A stretch of DNA of 64,000 bases from Paraburkholderia eburnea (GTDB taxonomy: Bacteria; Pseudomonadota; Gammaproteobacteria; Burkholderiales; Burkholderiaceae): contig NZ_PQGA01000005.1 of assembly GCF_002917095.1 (NCBI RefSeq), forward strand, positions 248,001 through 312,000, read 5' to 3'. This document shows, piece by piece, positions 52,367-61,016 of this stretch (positions are counted from its first letter, which is position 1; every line of letters starts with the position of its first letter). Position numbers and translations under genes: made by a program. The notes below the pieces were generated by a model. That model searched no databases. It was given only the letters and a program-made list of their open reading frames with translations, and was not told the origin of the DNA.

Positions 52367-53698
52367 ATGTCGAACAATCACATATCCATCGAGGACGTCC
52401 CGCTCAATGGATTCCATCAGTTGCTGACCATCCGTTCGAGCGGTGGCTGGCTCATGGACGGCTATGTCCTGAGCATCATCGGCGTGGCGATGGTGCAGTT
52501 TTCCGCAGCGCTGGGTCTAACGAGCTTCTGGGAAGGCATGGTGGCCGCCTCCGCGCTCATCGGCATCTTTGTCGGCGGCTTTGCGGGCGGCTGGTTGTCC
52601 GACCGGCTCGGTCGTCAAAAGCCCTATTTTTTTGGCCCCGTCATCTTCCTCGTTTGCTCGCTCGCGCAATTCTGGGTGCACTCCGGCGAGACGCTTTTCG
52701 TGTTGCGCTTTTTGATCGGCATTGGCGTTGGCATCGAATATCCCGTGGCCGGTTCGCTGCTGGTCGAATTCATGCCGCGCAAGTACCGTGGCCCGCGTCT
52801 CGCGATGCTGACGATCATCTGGTTCCTCGGCGCGGCGCTTGCCTATATCGTCGGCAATCTGATTCTCAGCAGCGGCGCACCCGATGCGTGGCGCTGGGTG
52901 CTGGCGAGCCCGGCTGCGATCGGACTCGTGCTGTTCGTCGTGCGCATCGGCACACCCGAATCGCCGCGCTGGCTGCTCAGCAAAGGCCGCCGCGCCGAAG
53001 CCGAAGCGGTCATCAAGAAGGTCTACGGTCCGTCGTTCTCACTAAAGAATCTGCCCGAAGAAACGGCCGAAAAGAAGACCTCGCTGTGGGCCTTGCTGCA
53101 CTCCGGTTATGGCAAGCGCATGTTGTTCGTCACGGTCTTCTGGAGCTGCTCGGTGATCCCTGTGTTCGCCGTCTATTCGTTCGCGCCGCGCGTGCTCGAA
53201 GCGCTCAACCTGACCGGCAAATGGGAATCGCTCGGCTCGGTCGCCATCACGCTGCTGTTCGTGGTCGGCTGCATCATCGCCACGCGCATCATCAACGTGA
53301 TTGGCCGCCGCGCAATGGTGATTCACAGCTTCCTGTGGTCGGCGCTCGCACTGCTCGCGCTCGGCGCCTGCTCGAATGGCTCGGCGATTCTGATTCTCGT
53401 GCTGTTCGGCGCGTACGCGGTGCTGATCGGTGGCGCTCAGGTGCTGCAACTCGTCTATCCGAACGAAATTTTCCCGACCGATATTCGCGCCTTCGCAGTC
53501 GGCATGGGCGCTTCGCTTTCGCGCATTGGCGCGGCGATCGGGACCTGGCTCGTGCCCATCGCGCTCAATAGCGTCGGCATCGGCAACACCATGTATGCAG
53601 CGGCGGCGGTGTCGTTTGTCGGTCTCGCCGCATCGCTCGCGCTTGCGCCGGAAACGCGTTCGCTCAGCCTGCAGGAAGCCGCTTCGTTGAATCACTGA
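52367..53698 (+). CDS. MFS transporter (metabolite:proton symporter type)
   Basis: 443 residues from ATG 52367, with AAGGAG 8 bases upstream. It has the sugar/metabolite symporter pattern: GGWLMDGYVLSIIGVAMVQF, GGFAGGWLSDRLGRQKPYFF (RxGRR form), RFLIGIGVGIEYPVAGSLLV, FMPRKYRGPRLAMLTIIWF, GTPESPRWLLSKGRRAEAEA and EIFPTDIRAFAVGM, then PETRSLSLQEA. It is in a cluster with the FAD oxidase (upstream) and the DapA-family lyase (31 bp downstream), so it probably imports their substrate, an amine or imino acid. Confidence 0.94.
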   Translation: MSNNHISIEDVPLNGFHQLLTIRSSGGWLMDGYVLSIIGVAMVQFSAALGLTSFWEGMVAASALIGIFVGGFAGGWLSDRLGRQKPYFFGPVIFLVCSLAQFWVHSGETLFVLRFLIGIGVGIEYPVAGSLLVEFMPRKYRGPRLAMLTIIWFLGAALAYIVGNLILSSGAPDAWRWVLASPAAIGLVLFVVRIGTPESPRWLLSKGRRAEAEAVIKKVYGPSFSLKNLPEETAEKKTSLWALLHSGYGKRMLFVTVFWSCSVIPVFAVYSFAPRVLEALNLTGKWESLGSVAITLLFVVGCIIATRIINVIGRRAMVIHSFLWSALALLALGACSNGSAILILVLFGAYAVLIGGAQVLQLVYPNEIFPTDIRAFAVGMGASLSRIGAAIGTWLVPIALNSVGIGNTMYAAAAVSFVGLAASLALAPETRSLSLQEAASLNH

Positions 53699-53729
53699 CT
53701 CCTCGTTCTTATTTTCACGGAAAGACATC

Positions 53730-54638
53730 ATGAACTTTGAAGGCATCTACACGCCGGCCATCACGCCCCTCGACACCACCGGACAGATCGACAAAAAGGC
53801 CTTTGCCGACGTGCTCGAATCGCTGATCGCGGCGGGCGTGCACGGCATCATCATCGGCGGTTCGACGGGCGAGTATTACGCGCAAACCGCGCAGGAACGC
53901 TTCGATCTGGGCAGCCTCGCGAAAGAAGTGATCGGCTCGCGCACCGCTCTGATCATCGGCACGGGCGCCGTGCGCACGGAAGATTCGGTCGAATATGCGA
54001 AGGCCGCGAAGGCAATCAAGGCGGACGCGATTCTGGTCGGCTCGCCGCCGTACGCCCTGCCGACCGAGCAGGAAAATGCCGAACACGCGCTCGCCATCGA
54101 TCGTGCGGCGGATCTGCCGATCATGCTGTACAACTACCCCGGCCGCATGAGCGTCTCGATGGGCCGCGAATTTTTCCGTACCGTGTGTGCCGCGTCGAAG
54201 AACTTCGTCGCGATCAAGGAAAGCTCGGGACAGACGGGCCAACTGCATATGCTGGCGCGCGAATTCCCGAATCTGGCCGTGTCGTGCGGCTGGGACGATC
54301 AGGCGCTGGAATTCTTCGCCTGGGGCGCGCGTAGCTGGGTCTGCGCCGGTTCCAACTTCCTGCCGGCCGAGCACATCGCGCTGTACCGGGCCTGCGCCGT
54401 CGAAAAGGATTTCGACAAGGGCCGCCGCATCATGTCCGCGATGCTGCCGCTGATGGACTTCCTCGAAGAAGGCAAGTTCGTGCAGTCGATCAAGCACGGC
54501 TGCGAAATCGTCGGCCTGCGCAGCGGCGGCGTGCGCGCACCGCTCAAGGGTCTCAACGACGACGAGAAGCAGCGCCTGCAAACCATCGTCACTGAACTCA
54601 AGCGCGAAGTCACCTCTGTTGTCGGAGGCCAGGACTGA
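53730..54638 (+). CDS. DapA-family (dihydrodipicolinate synthase-like) lyase
   Basis: 302 residues, the usual length for the family. The barrel shows GIYTPAITPLDTTGQIDKKA, GSTGEYYAQTAQER, VGSPPYALPTEQ, the active-site Tyr in LYNYPGRMSVS and the Schiff-base Lys in FVAIKESSGQTG. Genuine DapA has GTTGE, so the GSTGE loop and the catabolic context suggest a Pyr4H2C deaminase- or keto-acid-lyase-type activity. It acts in the cytoplasm on a 2-keto or imine acid derived from the FAD oxidase. Its stop shares one base with the next start (TGATG), so it is translationally coupled to the aldehyde dehydrogenase. Confidence 0.93.
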   Translation: MNFEGIYTPAITPLDTTGQIDKKAFADVLESLIAAGVHGIIIGGSTGEYYAQTAQERFDLGSLAKEVIGSRTALIIGTGAVRTEDSVEYAKAAKAIKADAILVGSPPYALPTEQENAEHALAIDRAADLPIMLYNYPGRMSVSMGREFFRTVCAASKNFVAIKESSGQTGQLHMLAREFPNLAVSCGWDDQALEFFAWGARSWVCAGSNFLPAEHIALYRACAVEKDFDKGRRIMSAMLPLMDFLEEGKFVQSIKHGCEIVGLRSGGVRAPLKGLNDDEKQRLQTIVTELKREVTSVVGGQD

Positions 54639-56131
54639 TGGCCGATCTGCTCTGCGCTCAGGAATACGCGGCGCTGGCCGCTCAGTTGACCTTGCCGACC
54701 CAGGCCTTCATCGACGGCGCCTTCGCGCCGTCGATTTCGGGCGAAACGTTCACGACGACGAATCCGGCCACGAACGCGGTGCTCGCGGAAATCGCCGCGT
54801 GCAACGCCGCCGATGTCGATCGTGCGGTCGCCAGCGCCCGCGCGGCCTATCAGGATGGCCGCTGGCGTAACCTGCCGCCCGCGCGCCGCAAGTCGATCCT
54901 GCTGAAATTCGCCGATCTGCTCGAAGCGCACGCGCACGAACTCGCGACGATGGAGAGTCTGGACAGCGGCAAGCCGATCCGCGAATGCCAGAACACCGAC
55001 GTGCCCGAAACAATCCATACGATTCGTTGGCATGCCGAACTGATCGACAAGATCTACGATTCCACTGCGCCGGTCGGTTCGAATGCCCTTTCGCTGGTCG
55101 TGCGCGAACCGATCGGCGTCGTCGGTCTCGTGCTGCCGTGGAATTTTCCGCTGCTGATGCTGGCGTGGAAGATCGGTCCGTCGCTCGCGGCGGGCTGCTC
55201 CGTCGTCGTGAAGCCCGCAAAGGAAACCACGCTCACGGCGCTGCGCGTGGCTCAACTCGCGCACGAAGCCGGCGTGCCCGCGGGCGTATTCAACGTGCTG
55301 CCCGGCGGCGGCAAGGAAGTCGGCGAGCCTTTGGGCCTGCACATGGACGTCGATATGGTGAGCTTCACCGGCTCCACCGCGACGGGCCGGCGCTTTCTGC
55401 ACTATGCGGCCGAATCCAATCTCAAGCGTATTGTGCTAGAGTGCGGCGGCAAAAATCCGGCCGTGGTCCTGAAAGACGCGGACGATCTCGACGCCGTCGC
55501 GCAACACGTCGTCAATGGCGCGTTCTGGAACATGGGCGAAAACTGCTCGGCATCCTCGCGCCTGATCGTGCATGCCGACGTCAAGGACGCCTTGCTCGAA
55601 CGCATCGGCGTGCAGATGCGCGAATGGAAGATGGGCGATCCGCTCGATCCGGAACACCGTATCGGCGCGATGGTCAGCCAGGCGCACTTCGAGAAAGTCC
55701 GCTCGTATCTGGAGCAGGCGCAAACGGAGCGACTACGCGTGGCGTTCGGCGGCGACACGGAGCACGGCATTTTTGTGGAGCCAACCGTGCTCGATGGCGT
55801 CGACGCAACAAGCCGCCTGTTCCAGGAAGAGATCTTCGGCCCGGTCCTTGCGGTGACCACGTTCAAGGACATCGACGAAGCGATCGAACTCGCCAACGAC
55901 TCGGTGTATGGTCTGGCCGCTTCGGTCTATACCAGCAGCCTGAACAAGGCGATCCGCCTGTCGCGCGAAATCCGCGCGGGCGTCGTCACCGTCAACTGCT
56001 TCGGCGAAGGCGATATCACGACGCCGTTTGGTGGCTACAAGGAATCGGGCTTCGGCGGCCGGGACAAATCGGTGTGGGCGCACGACCAGTACACCGAGAT
56101 CAAGACGATCTGGATCGACGTGCCCGCATGA
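54638..56131 (+). CDS. NAD(P)-dependent aldehyde dehydrogenase (PuuC-like)
   Basis: 497 residues. Motifs are LSLVVREPIGVVGLVLPWNF, SVVVKPAKETTLTALRVA, SFTGSTATGRRFLHYA, general base in LECGGKNPAVVLKDADDLD and catalytic Cys in NMGENCSASSRLIVH, then FQEEIFGPVLAVTTF and TPFGGYKESGFGGRDKSVW. It resembles gamma-glutamyl-gamma-aminobutyraldehyde and alpha-ketoglutarate-semialdehyde dehydrogenases. In this cluster it would oxidise the semialdehyde produced by the DapA-type lyase. ATG 54638 overlaps the lyase stop by one base. Confidence 0.94.
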   Translation: MADLLCAQEYAALAAQLTLPTQAFIDGAFAPSISGETFTTTNPATNAVLAEIAACNAADVDRAVASARAAYQDGRWRNLPPARRKSILLKFADLLEAHAHELATMESLDSGKPIRECQNTDVPETIHTIRWHAELIDKIYDSTAPVGSNALSLVVREPIGVVGLVLPWNFPLLMLAWKIGPSLAAGCSVVVKPAKETTLTALRVAQLAHEAGVPAGVFNVLPGGGKEVGEPLGLHMDVDMVSFTGSTATGRRFLHYAAESNLKRIVLECGGKNPAVVLKDADDLDAVAQHVVNGAFWNMGENCSASSRLIVHADVKDALLERIGVQMREWKMGDPLDPEHRIGAMVSQAHFEKVRSYLEQAQTERLRVAFGGDTEHGIFVEPTVLDGVDATSRLFQEEIFGPVLAVTTFKDIDEAIELANDSVYGLAASVYTSSLNKAIRLSREIRAGVVTVNCFGEGDITTPFGGYKESGFGGRDKSVWAHDQYTEIKTIWIDVPA

Positions 56132-56189
56132 GCGCGTAGAACACGGCGGGCGCACTGGCAAAATTGAATCATCAAAGCAGGTTCGAGGT

Positions 56190-57125
56190 ATGAAAAGCAA
56201 GGATACGGCCACGCTGATAGGGCTCGTTGCGATCATGTTGTGGGCGTCGATCGTCGCACTGATTCGCGGTGTCAGCGAAAGCCTGGGCGCGACCGGCGGT
56301 GCTGCCATGATGTACACGGTCGCCTCCGTCTTTCTCGCGTTGACCGTCGGCTTCCCCAATCTCAGGCAATTTCCGCGCAATTATCTGATTTGGGGCAGCG
56401 CGCTATTTGTCGCCTACGAACTGTGTCTTTCGCTGTCGATCGGCTATGCCAATAGCGGCAGGCAGGCGATCGAAGTCGGCATGGTCAATTATCTGTGGCC
56501 GACTTTCACGCTGGTGTCGGCCATCGTGTTCAACAAGCAGAAAGCCAACCTGCTTGTCGTGCCCGGCTTCGTGCTGTCCATGATGGGAATCGGCTGGGTG
56601 CTCGGCGGCGATCAAGGCATCGATCTCGCGGGCATGCTGGCGAACGTCAAGGATAACCCGCTGAGTTACGGACTGGCATTCAGCGGCGCATTGATCTGGG
56701 CGGCGTATTGCACGGTGACGGCGCGCATCGCGAACGGCAAGAACGGCGTCACGCCGTTCTTCGTGCTTGTGTCGGCCGTACTCTGGATCAAATACGCGAT
56801 CGAGGGTGGCGGCGCGATGAGCTTCGACATGCACGCGATGGTTTATCTGTTTCTGGCCGCGGCGGCGATGGGTTTCGGCTACGCGGCCTGGAACATCGGG
56901 ATTCTGCATGGCAACGCCACGGTTCTGGCCGGCGCCTCGTATTTCATTCCGGTGATTTCCGCGGCGCTCGCCGCAACGCTCTTGCACGCGCCCCTATCCG
57001 ACGCGTTCTGGCACGGCGCCATGATGGTCTGCACGGGGTCGATCCTGTGCTGGCTCGCCACCCGCCCTCGCCGCATCAAAGCGCCCGTGAACGCGCCGTC
57101 GAAGCGAATTGGGGAGCGAGTCTGA
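56190..57125 (+). CDS. EamA/DMT-family transporter (YddG-like)
   Basis: 311 residues from ATG 56190; the track to 56028 is only an upstream open frame. Ten membrane segments are expected: LIGLVAIMLWASIVALIRGV, GAAMMYTVASVFLALTVGF, VEVGMVNYLWPTFTLVSAIV-type segment (IEVGMVNYLWPTFTLVSAIV) and FGYAAWNIGILHGNATVLAG, then YFIPVISAALAATLL. It resembles YddG, an aromatic amino acid exporter, but the DMT superfamily has many substrates. It may export an excess product of the cluster. It lies between the aldehyde dehydrogenase and the GntR/FCD regulator. Confidence 0.92.
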   Translation: MKSKDTATLIGLVAIMLWASIVALIRGVSESLGATGGAAMMYTVASVFLALTVGFPNLRQFPRNYLIWGSALFVAYELCLSLSIGYANSGRQAIEVGMVNYLWPTFTLVSAIVFNKQKANLLVVPGFVLSMMGIGWVLGGDQGIDLAGMLANVKDNPLSYGLAFSGALIWAAYCTVTARIANGKNGVTPFFVLVSAVLWIKYAIEGGGAMSFDMHAMVYLFLAAAAMGFGYAAWNIGILHGNATVLAGASYFIPVISAALAATLLHAPLSDAFWHGAMMVCTGSILCWLATRPRRIKAPVNAPSKRIGERV

Positions 57126-57194
57126 CCACCCTGGCAGGGCGCGGGGAAGCGCCCGCCCGCTGTGTCGTGTGGTGGTTTTTCATTCGGCGATTTA

Positions 57195-57204
57195 TAGTAC
57201 ACAA
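57195..57204. promoter_or_regulatory. Candidate GntR/FCD site upstream of the regulator
   Basis: TAGTACACAA fits TNGTNNACNA and lies 20 bp before ATG 57225. Together with the site at 50748-50759 it suggests that the regulator controls the cluster and itself. Confidence 0.4.
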
Positions 57205-57224
57205 AAGGTAGACAGAGAATCCCG

Positions 57225-57950
57225 ATGAAAACTAGCCCCGACGAATCCCCCATCGATAGCAACGTCCCCACCGACCGCAAGGCCGTACTGGCCGAAACCC
57301 TGCGCCGCCGCATCGTGAGCATGGAATTGAAGCCGGGAGCCGTGGTGGACGAACTGGCCCTGTGCGATGAATTCGGCCTGTCGCGCCCTCCCGTTCGCGA
57401 ACTGATGCGCCAGATGGCCGCCGAAGGCTATATCGAACTGGAAGCCAATCGCGCCGCGCGGGTTTCATCGATGAACTATCACTCGCTGCGCAGCTTCTTC
57501 CTGGCCGCGCCGCTCATTTACGTCGCGACGACTCAACTCGCGGCAGCAAACGCCACCGCCGCCGACGTCGCGAAGCTGCGGAAAATCCAGAAGTGCTTCC
57601 GCGAGGCAATCGACGCTCATGACGTGGAAAATCGGGTTCTCTATAACGACCAGTTCCACCTCGAAATCGGCAATATGGCGCAGAACGATTATCTGATGCC
57701 CAGTCTGCGCCGCCTGCTGATCGATCACGCGCGGCTTGGCAAGACTTTCTATCGCTACCCTGCCACTGAAAACATGCAGCACGAAATGCATCAGGCAGCG
57801 CATCAGCATGATGAAATCATCGACGCTATCGAGCGCCGCGACACGGAACGCGCGGGCGAACTGGTGAGAGCGCATTGGGAGCTTTCGCGCCGTCACATGA
57901 CGGACTATGCGATCCCGGAAGGGCTGGAAGTGCCGCTGAGTTTTGCCTGA
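57225..57950 (+). CDS. GntR-family regulator with FCD ligand domain
   Basis: 241 residues. Winged helix at about 15-75: KAVLAETLRRRIVSMELKPG, LALCDEFGLSRPPVRELMRQ, MAAEGYIELEANRAARVS. The FCD-type C-terminal domain has the metal and ligand His/Asp pattern in YNDQFHLEIGNMAQNDYLM and HQAAHQHDEIIDAIERRDTE, then HWELSRRHMTDYAI. FCD regulators usually bind a small organic acid and release the operator. It closes the cluster of FAD oxidase, MFS carrier, lyase and dehydrogenase, so it is the likely local regulator. A rho-independent terminator follows. Confidence 0.93.
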   Translation: MKTSPDESPIDSNVPTDRKAVLAETLRRRIVSMELKPGAVVDELALCDEFGLSRPPVRELMRQMAAEGYIELEANRAARVSSMNYHSLRSFFLAAPLIYVATTQLAAANATAADVAKLRKIQKCFREAIDAHDVENRVLYNDQFHLEIGNMAQNDYLMPSLRRLLIDHARLGKTFYRYPATENMQHEMHQAAHQHDEIIDAIERRDTERAGELVRAHWELSRRHMTDYAIPEGLEVPLSFA

Positions 57951-57967
57951 TCCGTTGATTCAGCCGG

Positions 57968-57994
57968 CCGGCGCTTGAACGCGCCGGTTATTTT
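57968..57994 (+). terminator. Rho-independent terminator after the GntR/FCD gene
   Basis: CCGGCGC (57968-57974) pairs with GCGCCGG (57981-57987) around TTGAAC, followed by TTATTTT. Confidence 0.8.
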
Positions 57995-58195
57995 CCAGAT
58001 CTCTTTCGACCCATATTTGCCTGAATCCGCCATCTGGAATCGGGTGAACATCGGGGAACCGCATGGCCTGTTACGTTGTCTTCCCTACAATAGCTGGATG
58101 CGCCGGCATATAAGCCGTTGTCCATTGTGTTATCCTGGTAGGGTATGATGTACACCAGCCTGCACGCGAACTCGTGCCAGGCGGAGACAACCAGA

Positions 58196-58537
58196 ATGGA
58201 TGAACGAAAGCGCGACAGTATCGTGGCCTACCTGCAGCGCAGGATGGCCGAATTCAATATCACGCCCGAGGCGATCGCCGCATCGATCGCGGAAGATCAA
58301 CGCCGCATACTTGCGGTGAAGTATCGCGATGCCTTTGGCAATGGATGGGACGGAGAAGGCGCAGCCCCGCAGTGGGTGGTCCAGGCGACCAGCGCAGGAC
58401 AGTCCCTTGAACACTTCTCGGTTCGCAAGGCCCAGGAGAAACAATCAAACAAAACCGCCGGTGTAAACTGGCGCGATGACCCATTTGCGGGCACCAGGCT
58501 CGCCACAGTTAAAGCCGAACCGCTTCAAGCTCCCTGA
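58196..58537 (+). CDS. H-NS-like nucleoid protein with altered DNA-binding loop
   Basis: 113 residues from ATG 58196 (GGAG 10 bases upstream); ATG 58145 and ATG 58148 are longer alternatives. The N-terminal helix MDERKRDSIVAYLQRRMAEF is the oligomerisation region. The C-terminal part VKYRDAFGNGWDGEGAAPQW is the H-NS DNA-binding domain. Typical Burkholderia H-NS proteins have WxGRGRAPxW, but here it is WDGEGAAPQW, so both Arg that enter the minor groove are gone. It may bind DNA differently, act as a dominant-negative partner, or be decaying. It lies just outside a genomic-island scar at selC. Confidence 0.8.
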   Translation: MDERKRDSIVAYLQRRMAEFNITPEAIAASIAEDQRRILAVKYRDAFGNGWDGEGAAPQWVVQATSAGQSLEHFSVRKAQEKQSNKTAGVNWRDDPFAGTRLATVKAEPLQAP

Positions 58538-58668
58538 GCCCGCTCCCCCAGCACTATTGGCGCCTGCATTGATTCCAGCCTTTTCTGCATCGTATTTGCT
58601 TGCGCGGGTTTGCGTGCTAAATATGCCACGCTATACAAGCGTATGATTCCGCCTGAGGAATTCCGTCA

Positions 58669-58785
58669 TTAATATCGACAAGTGATGAAAGATCGGCCGA
58701 TAAGCGCCGACTGGCGGAAATAGCCAGGATCAATCAGTTTGCCAATTCCGAGCGCTGTCAGCCTGTTCAGTTGACGTGTCGCCAT
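58669..58785 (-). pseudogene. Tyrosine-integrase N-terminal remnant beside selC
   Basis: 38 codons from ATG 58785: MATRQLNRLTALGIGKLIDP then GYF, which matches the start of P4-type integrases (LT...K..EPGYYADGGGLYL). After GYF the match is lost and a TAA ends the frame. It is transcribed away from the selC tRNA gene, as integrases of tRNA-integrated islands often are. It is only a fragment, so no active element is inferred. Confidence 0.6.
58710..58720. repeat. ACTGGCGGAAA repeat, copy inside the integrase remnant
   Basis: The same 11 bases as at 58932-58942, which is the 3' end of the selenocysteine tRNA gene. Possible attachment-site scar. Confidence 0.45.
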
Positions 58786-58931
58786 GCTTACCCCCAATCC
58801 TCCCCACGTTTGATGGTCAGATTGTGGGGTAGCGAGCGAGAGGGATCAAGAACGTTCTCACCCCCAAAGCGCCGTAAAATAAGGCTCTTTAGATAGTAAG
58901 CGGGAGTCTTTGAGACAGGCTGGGAGCCTTT

Positions 58932-58942
58932 ACTGGCGGAAA
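58932..58942. repeat. ACTGGCGGAAA repeat, copy at the selC 3' end
   Basis: Covers the last bases of the tRNA, including CCA read on the minus strand. It is repeated at 58710-58720. tRNA 3' ends are the usual core sites for P4-type integrases. Confidence 0.45.
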
Positions 58943-59029
58943 GCAGATGGAGTCGAACCATCCCGGGAACGGCTGACGTCCCCAACTGGATTTGAAGTCC
59001 AGCCGCACCACCCGATGCGATTGCCTTCC
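58934..59029 (-). tRNA. selC: tRNA-Sec (selenocysteine), anticodon TCA
   Basis: 96 bases including the encoded CCA. The acceptor starts GGAAGGCA and ends TGCTTTCC, 8 bp with one G-T pair, then GCCA. The anticodon arm is CTGGACTTCAAATCCAG with TCA in the centre, identical to E. coli selC in the loop and stem. The T arm has GGTTCGACTCC. The long variable arm of selenocysteine tRNA lies between them. It decodes in-frame UGA as selenocysteine with SelA and SelB, whose genes lie just upstream in the same orientation. Confidence 0.95.
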
Positions 59030-59096
59030 CTTGACCACAAAGAACCGCTGCATGACACGCAAAATCGAAGCGCACACCTGCACTGCCCTCGTCTAT

Positions 59097-61016
59097 TCAT
59101 AGCCATTCGCGCATAGGGCTATCGGGCCTCAACAAATGCAGATCGCGCTGAAAGCGAGTATATCCAACGCGATCGAAGAACTCCAGAATCTGGATCGCGC
59201 GCTTGCGGCCAAGTCCTGACGCATCGCGAAACGCCGCCGCGCCGACCCCCGTACCCTCGCCCGCTGCCGTGTGCGCGATCAGACGCGCCAGTTCACGCAC
59301 CCTCTCCCGGTCATAAAACAGATCGCGCACGATCTGATATAGACGCCCCAGGCGCGCGAGTTTGCGCAGCAATGCGCGTACCTTCTCTTCCGGCTGCTGC
59401 ACCTCGCGCGCGAGATCGCGCACCCACGGCGGATCGTAGCGTCCTTGCGCAATCAAGGGTATGAGCCGCGCCGCCAATGCCTCCTCTTCCGCATCCAGCG
59501 AGACCGCGTGCGATGGTAGATGCAGCCACGGCCCGCTGCGCGCCACACGTCCTTCCTCGACCAGGGCATCAACGGCTGCGCGCCAAACCGCGTCGCTCGC
59601 GAGCGGCGCCGCCATGCGCCGCAGGCGCGCGGCGTCTGGACCTTGCTCGTCGGGCACGCGCGCGTGAAAGTCGCCCAGCACATCCACGATGTGGGTGGCG
59701 AGGCGCGCCCAATGTTCGCGCGCGAGCAGCGTCGCGTCTTCGGCACGGCCTTGCGGCGCGATGACGACAACGTCGTCGGGCAACGCGAGCGTCGCAGCGT
59801 CGTAGCCCGTCAACTGTATCAATGCGCTACGCTCCAGCCCGTGCGGCGCCTGGGCGATCAGCGCATCCACACGCCCATCGTCGAGCCACTCGCGCAATGC
59901 GTCGAGCCACGCATACCGCTGCGGCGTGCGCCGTCGTCGCGCCGGGCCAAACGGGTCCAGCACACGGCCGCCGCCCACCGTGCGGCTCGCCTGCGCATTG
60001 CGCACGATGAAGCGGTCGCCAGGCATCGCCTGCAGCGGCGAATCGAACACGAGTTGCACGCGCGCCTGTTCGCCTGCCGCAAGTGCGTCGCCTTCGAGCA
60101 GCGCGACGTTCGCCATCCGATGCGTCGTGCCCAGATGCACGTGCAACGGCGTCCAGTGCTGCAACGTGATATCCGCATCGGCCAGCAATTGCAGTTCGAC
60201 ATCCAGCCGGGTGGCGGGCTGCGCGAGCCTCGCATCGACGATCCAGTCGCCGCGCGCGATGCGATCCTTGTCGATGCCGGTCAAGTTGAGCGCGCAACGT
60301 TGTCCCGCATGTCCCGTTTCTGCGGCGCGATTCTGCGCATGGATGCCGCGCACACGCACGGGTGCGCCAGCGGGTGCGAGCAACAGCGTGTCTCCCGTCT
60401 GCACATGTCCCGCGAACACGGTGCCGGTCACGATGGTGCCCTGCCCCGTCAACGTGAATACGCGATCAACGGCGAGGCGAAACAATCCGTCGTCGCGGCG
60501 CGATTGCCAGTGCGTCGCGCGCTCGCGCAAATACGCATCGAGTTGCGCGACGCCCGTATCATCCGGCACGCTTGCGTTCGTTTCGAAGATCGGCGCGTCG
60601 GCGAGTGAGGTCGGCGCGAGCCATGCCGAGATTTCCGCGCGCGCCTGCGCAAGCCGCTCGGCGTCCACACGATCCACCTTGGTGAGCGCGATCGCGCCGT
60701 GCAGCACGCCCAGCAATTGCAGGATCGCGAGATGTTCACGCGTTTGCGGCATCACGCCATCGTCTGCGGCGATCACGAGCAACGCAAAGTCGATCCCGCA
60801 TGCGCCCGCAGCCATCGTATGCACGAGCTTTTCGTGCCCCGGCACGTCGATAAAACCAAGCACGTCACCGTTCGCAAGCGGTGTGTACGCGTAGCCAAGC
60901 TCGATCGAAATGCCCCGCGCTTTCTCTTCTTTCAGGCGATCCGTGTCCACGCCGGTCAGCGCGCGCACGAGCGTGGTCTTGCCGTGATCGATATGTCCTG
61001 CAGTGCCAACGATCAC
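59097..61016 (-). CDS. selB: Selenocysteine-specific elongation factor
   Basis: 639 residues from GTG 61016, overlapping the selA stop as GTGA, so the two are translationally coupled. The GTPase domain has [35 protein letters not shown] and [11 protein letters not shown]. Domains II and III follow, and four winged helices form the C-terminal half that binds SECIS hairpins in the mRNA ([60 protein letters not shown]). It brings selenocysteyl-tRNA to UGA codons of the formate dehydrogenase mRNA. The selC tRNA gene lies 67 bp downstream. Confidence 0.97.
   Translation of the reverse strand: MIVGTAGHIDHGKTTLVRALTGVDTDRLKEEKARGISIELGYAYTPLANGDVLGFIDVPGHEKLVHTMAAGACGIDFALLVIAADDGVMPQTREHLAILQLLGVLHGAIALTKVDRVDAERLAQARAEISAWLAPTSLADAPIFETNASVPDDTGVAQLDAYLRERATHWQSRRDDGLFRLAVDRVFTLTGQGTIVTGTVFAGHVQTGDTLLLAPAGAPVRVRGIHAQNRAAETGHAGQRCALNLTGIDKDRIARGDWIVDARLAQPATRLDVELQLLADADITLQHWTPLHVHLGTTHRMANVALLEGDALAAGEQARVQLVFDSPLQAMPGDRFIVRNAQASRTVGGGRVLDPFGPARRRRTPQRYAWLDALREWLDDGRVDALIAQAPHGLERSALIQLTGYDAATLALPDDVVVIAPQGRAEDATLLAREHWARLATHIVDVLGDFHARVPDEQGPDAARLRRMAAPLASDAVWRAAVDALVEEGRVARSGPWLHLPSHAVSLDAEEEALAARLIPLIAQGRYDPPWVRDLAREVQQPEEKVRALLRKLARLGRLYQIVRDLFYDRERVRELARLIAHTAAGEGTGVGAAAFRDASGLGRKRAIQILEFFDRVGYTRFQRDLHLLRPDSPMREWL

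Noticed and set aside
58801..58830. CCCCAC / GTGGGG hairpin near the selC scar
   Set aside because: Only a 6 bp stem with a long loop and no T-run; not enough for a terminator or operator call.
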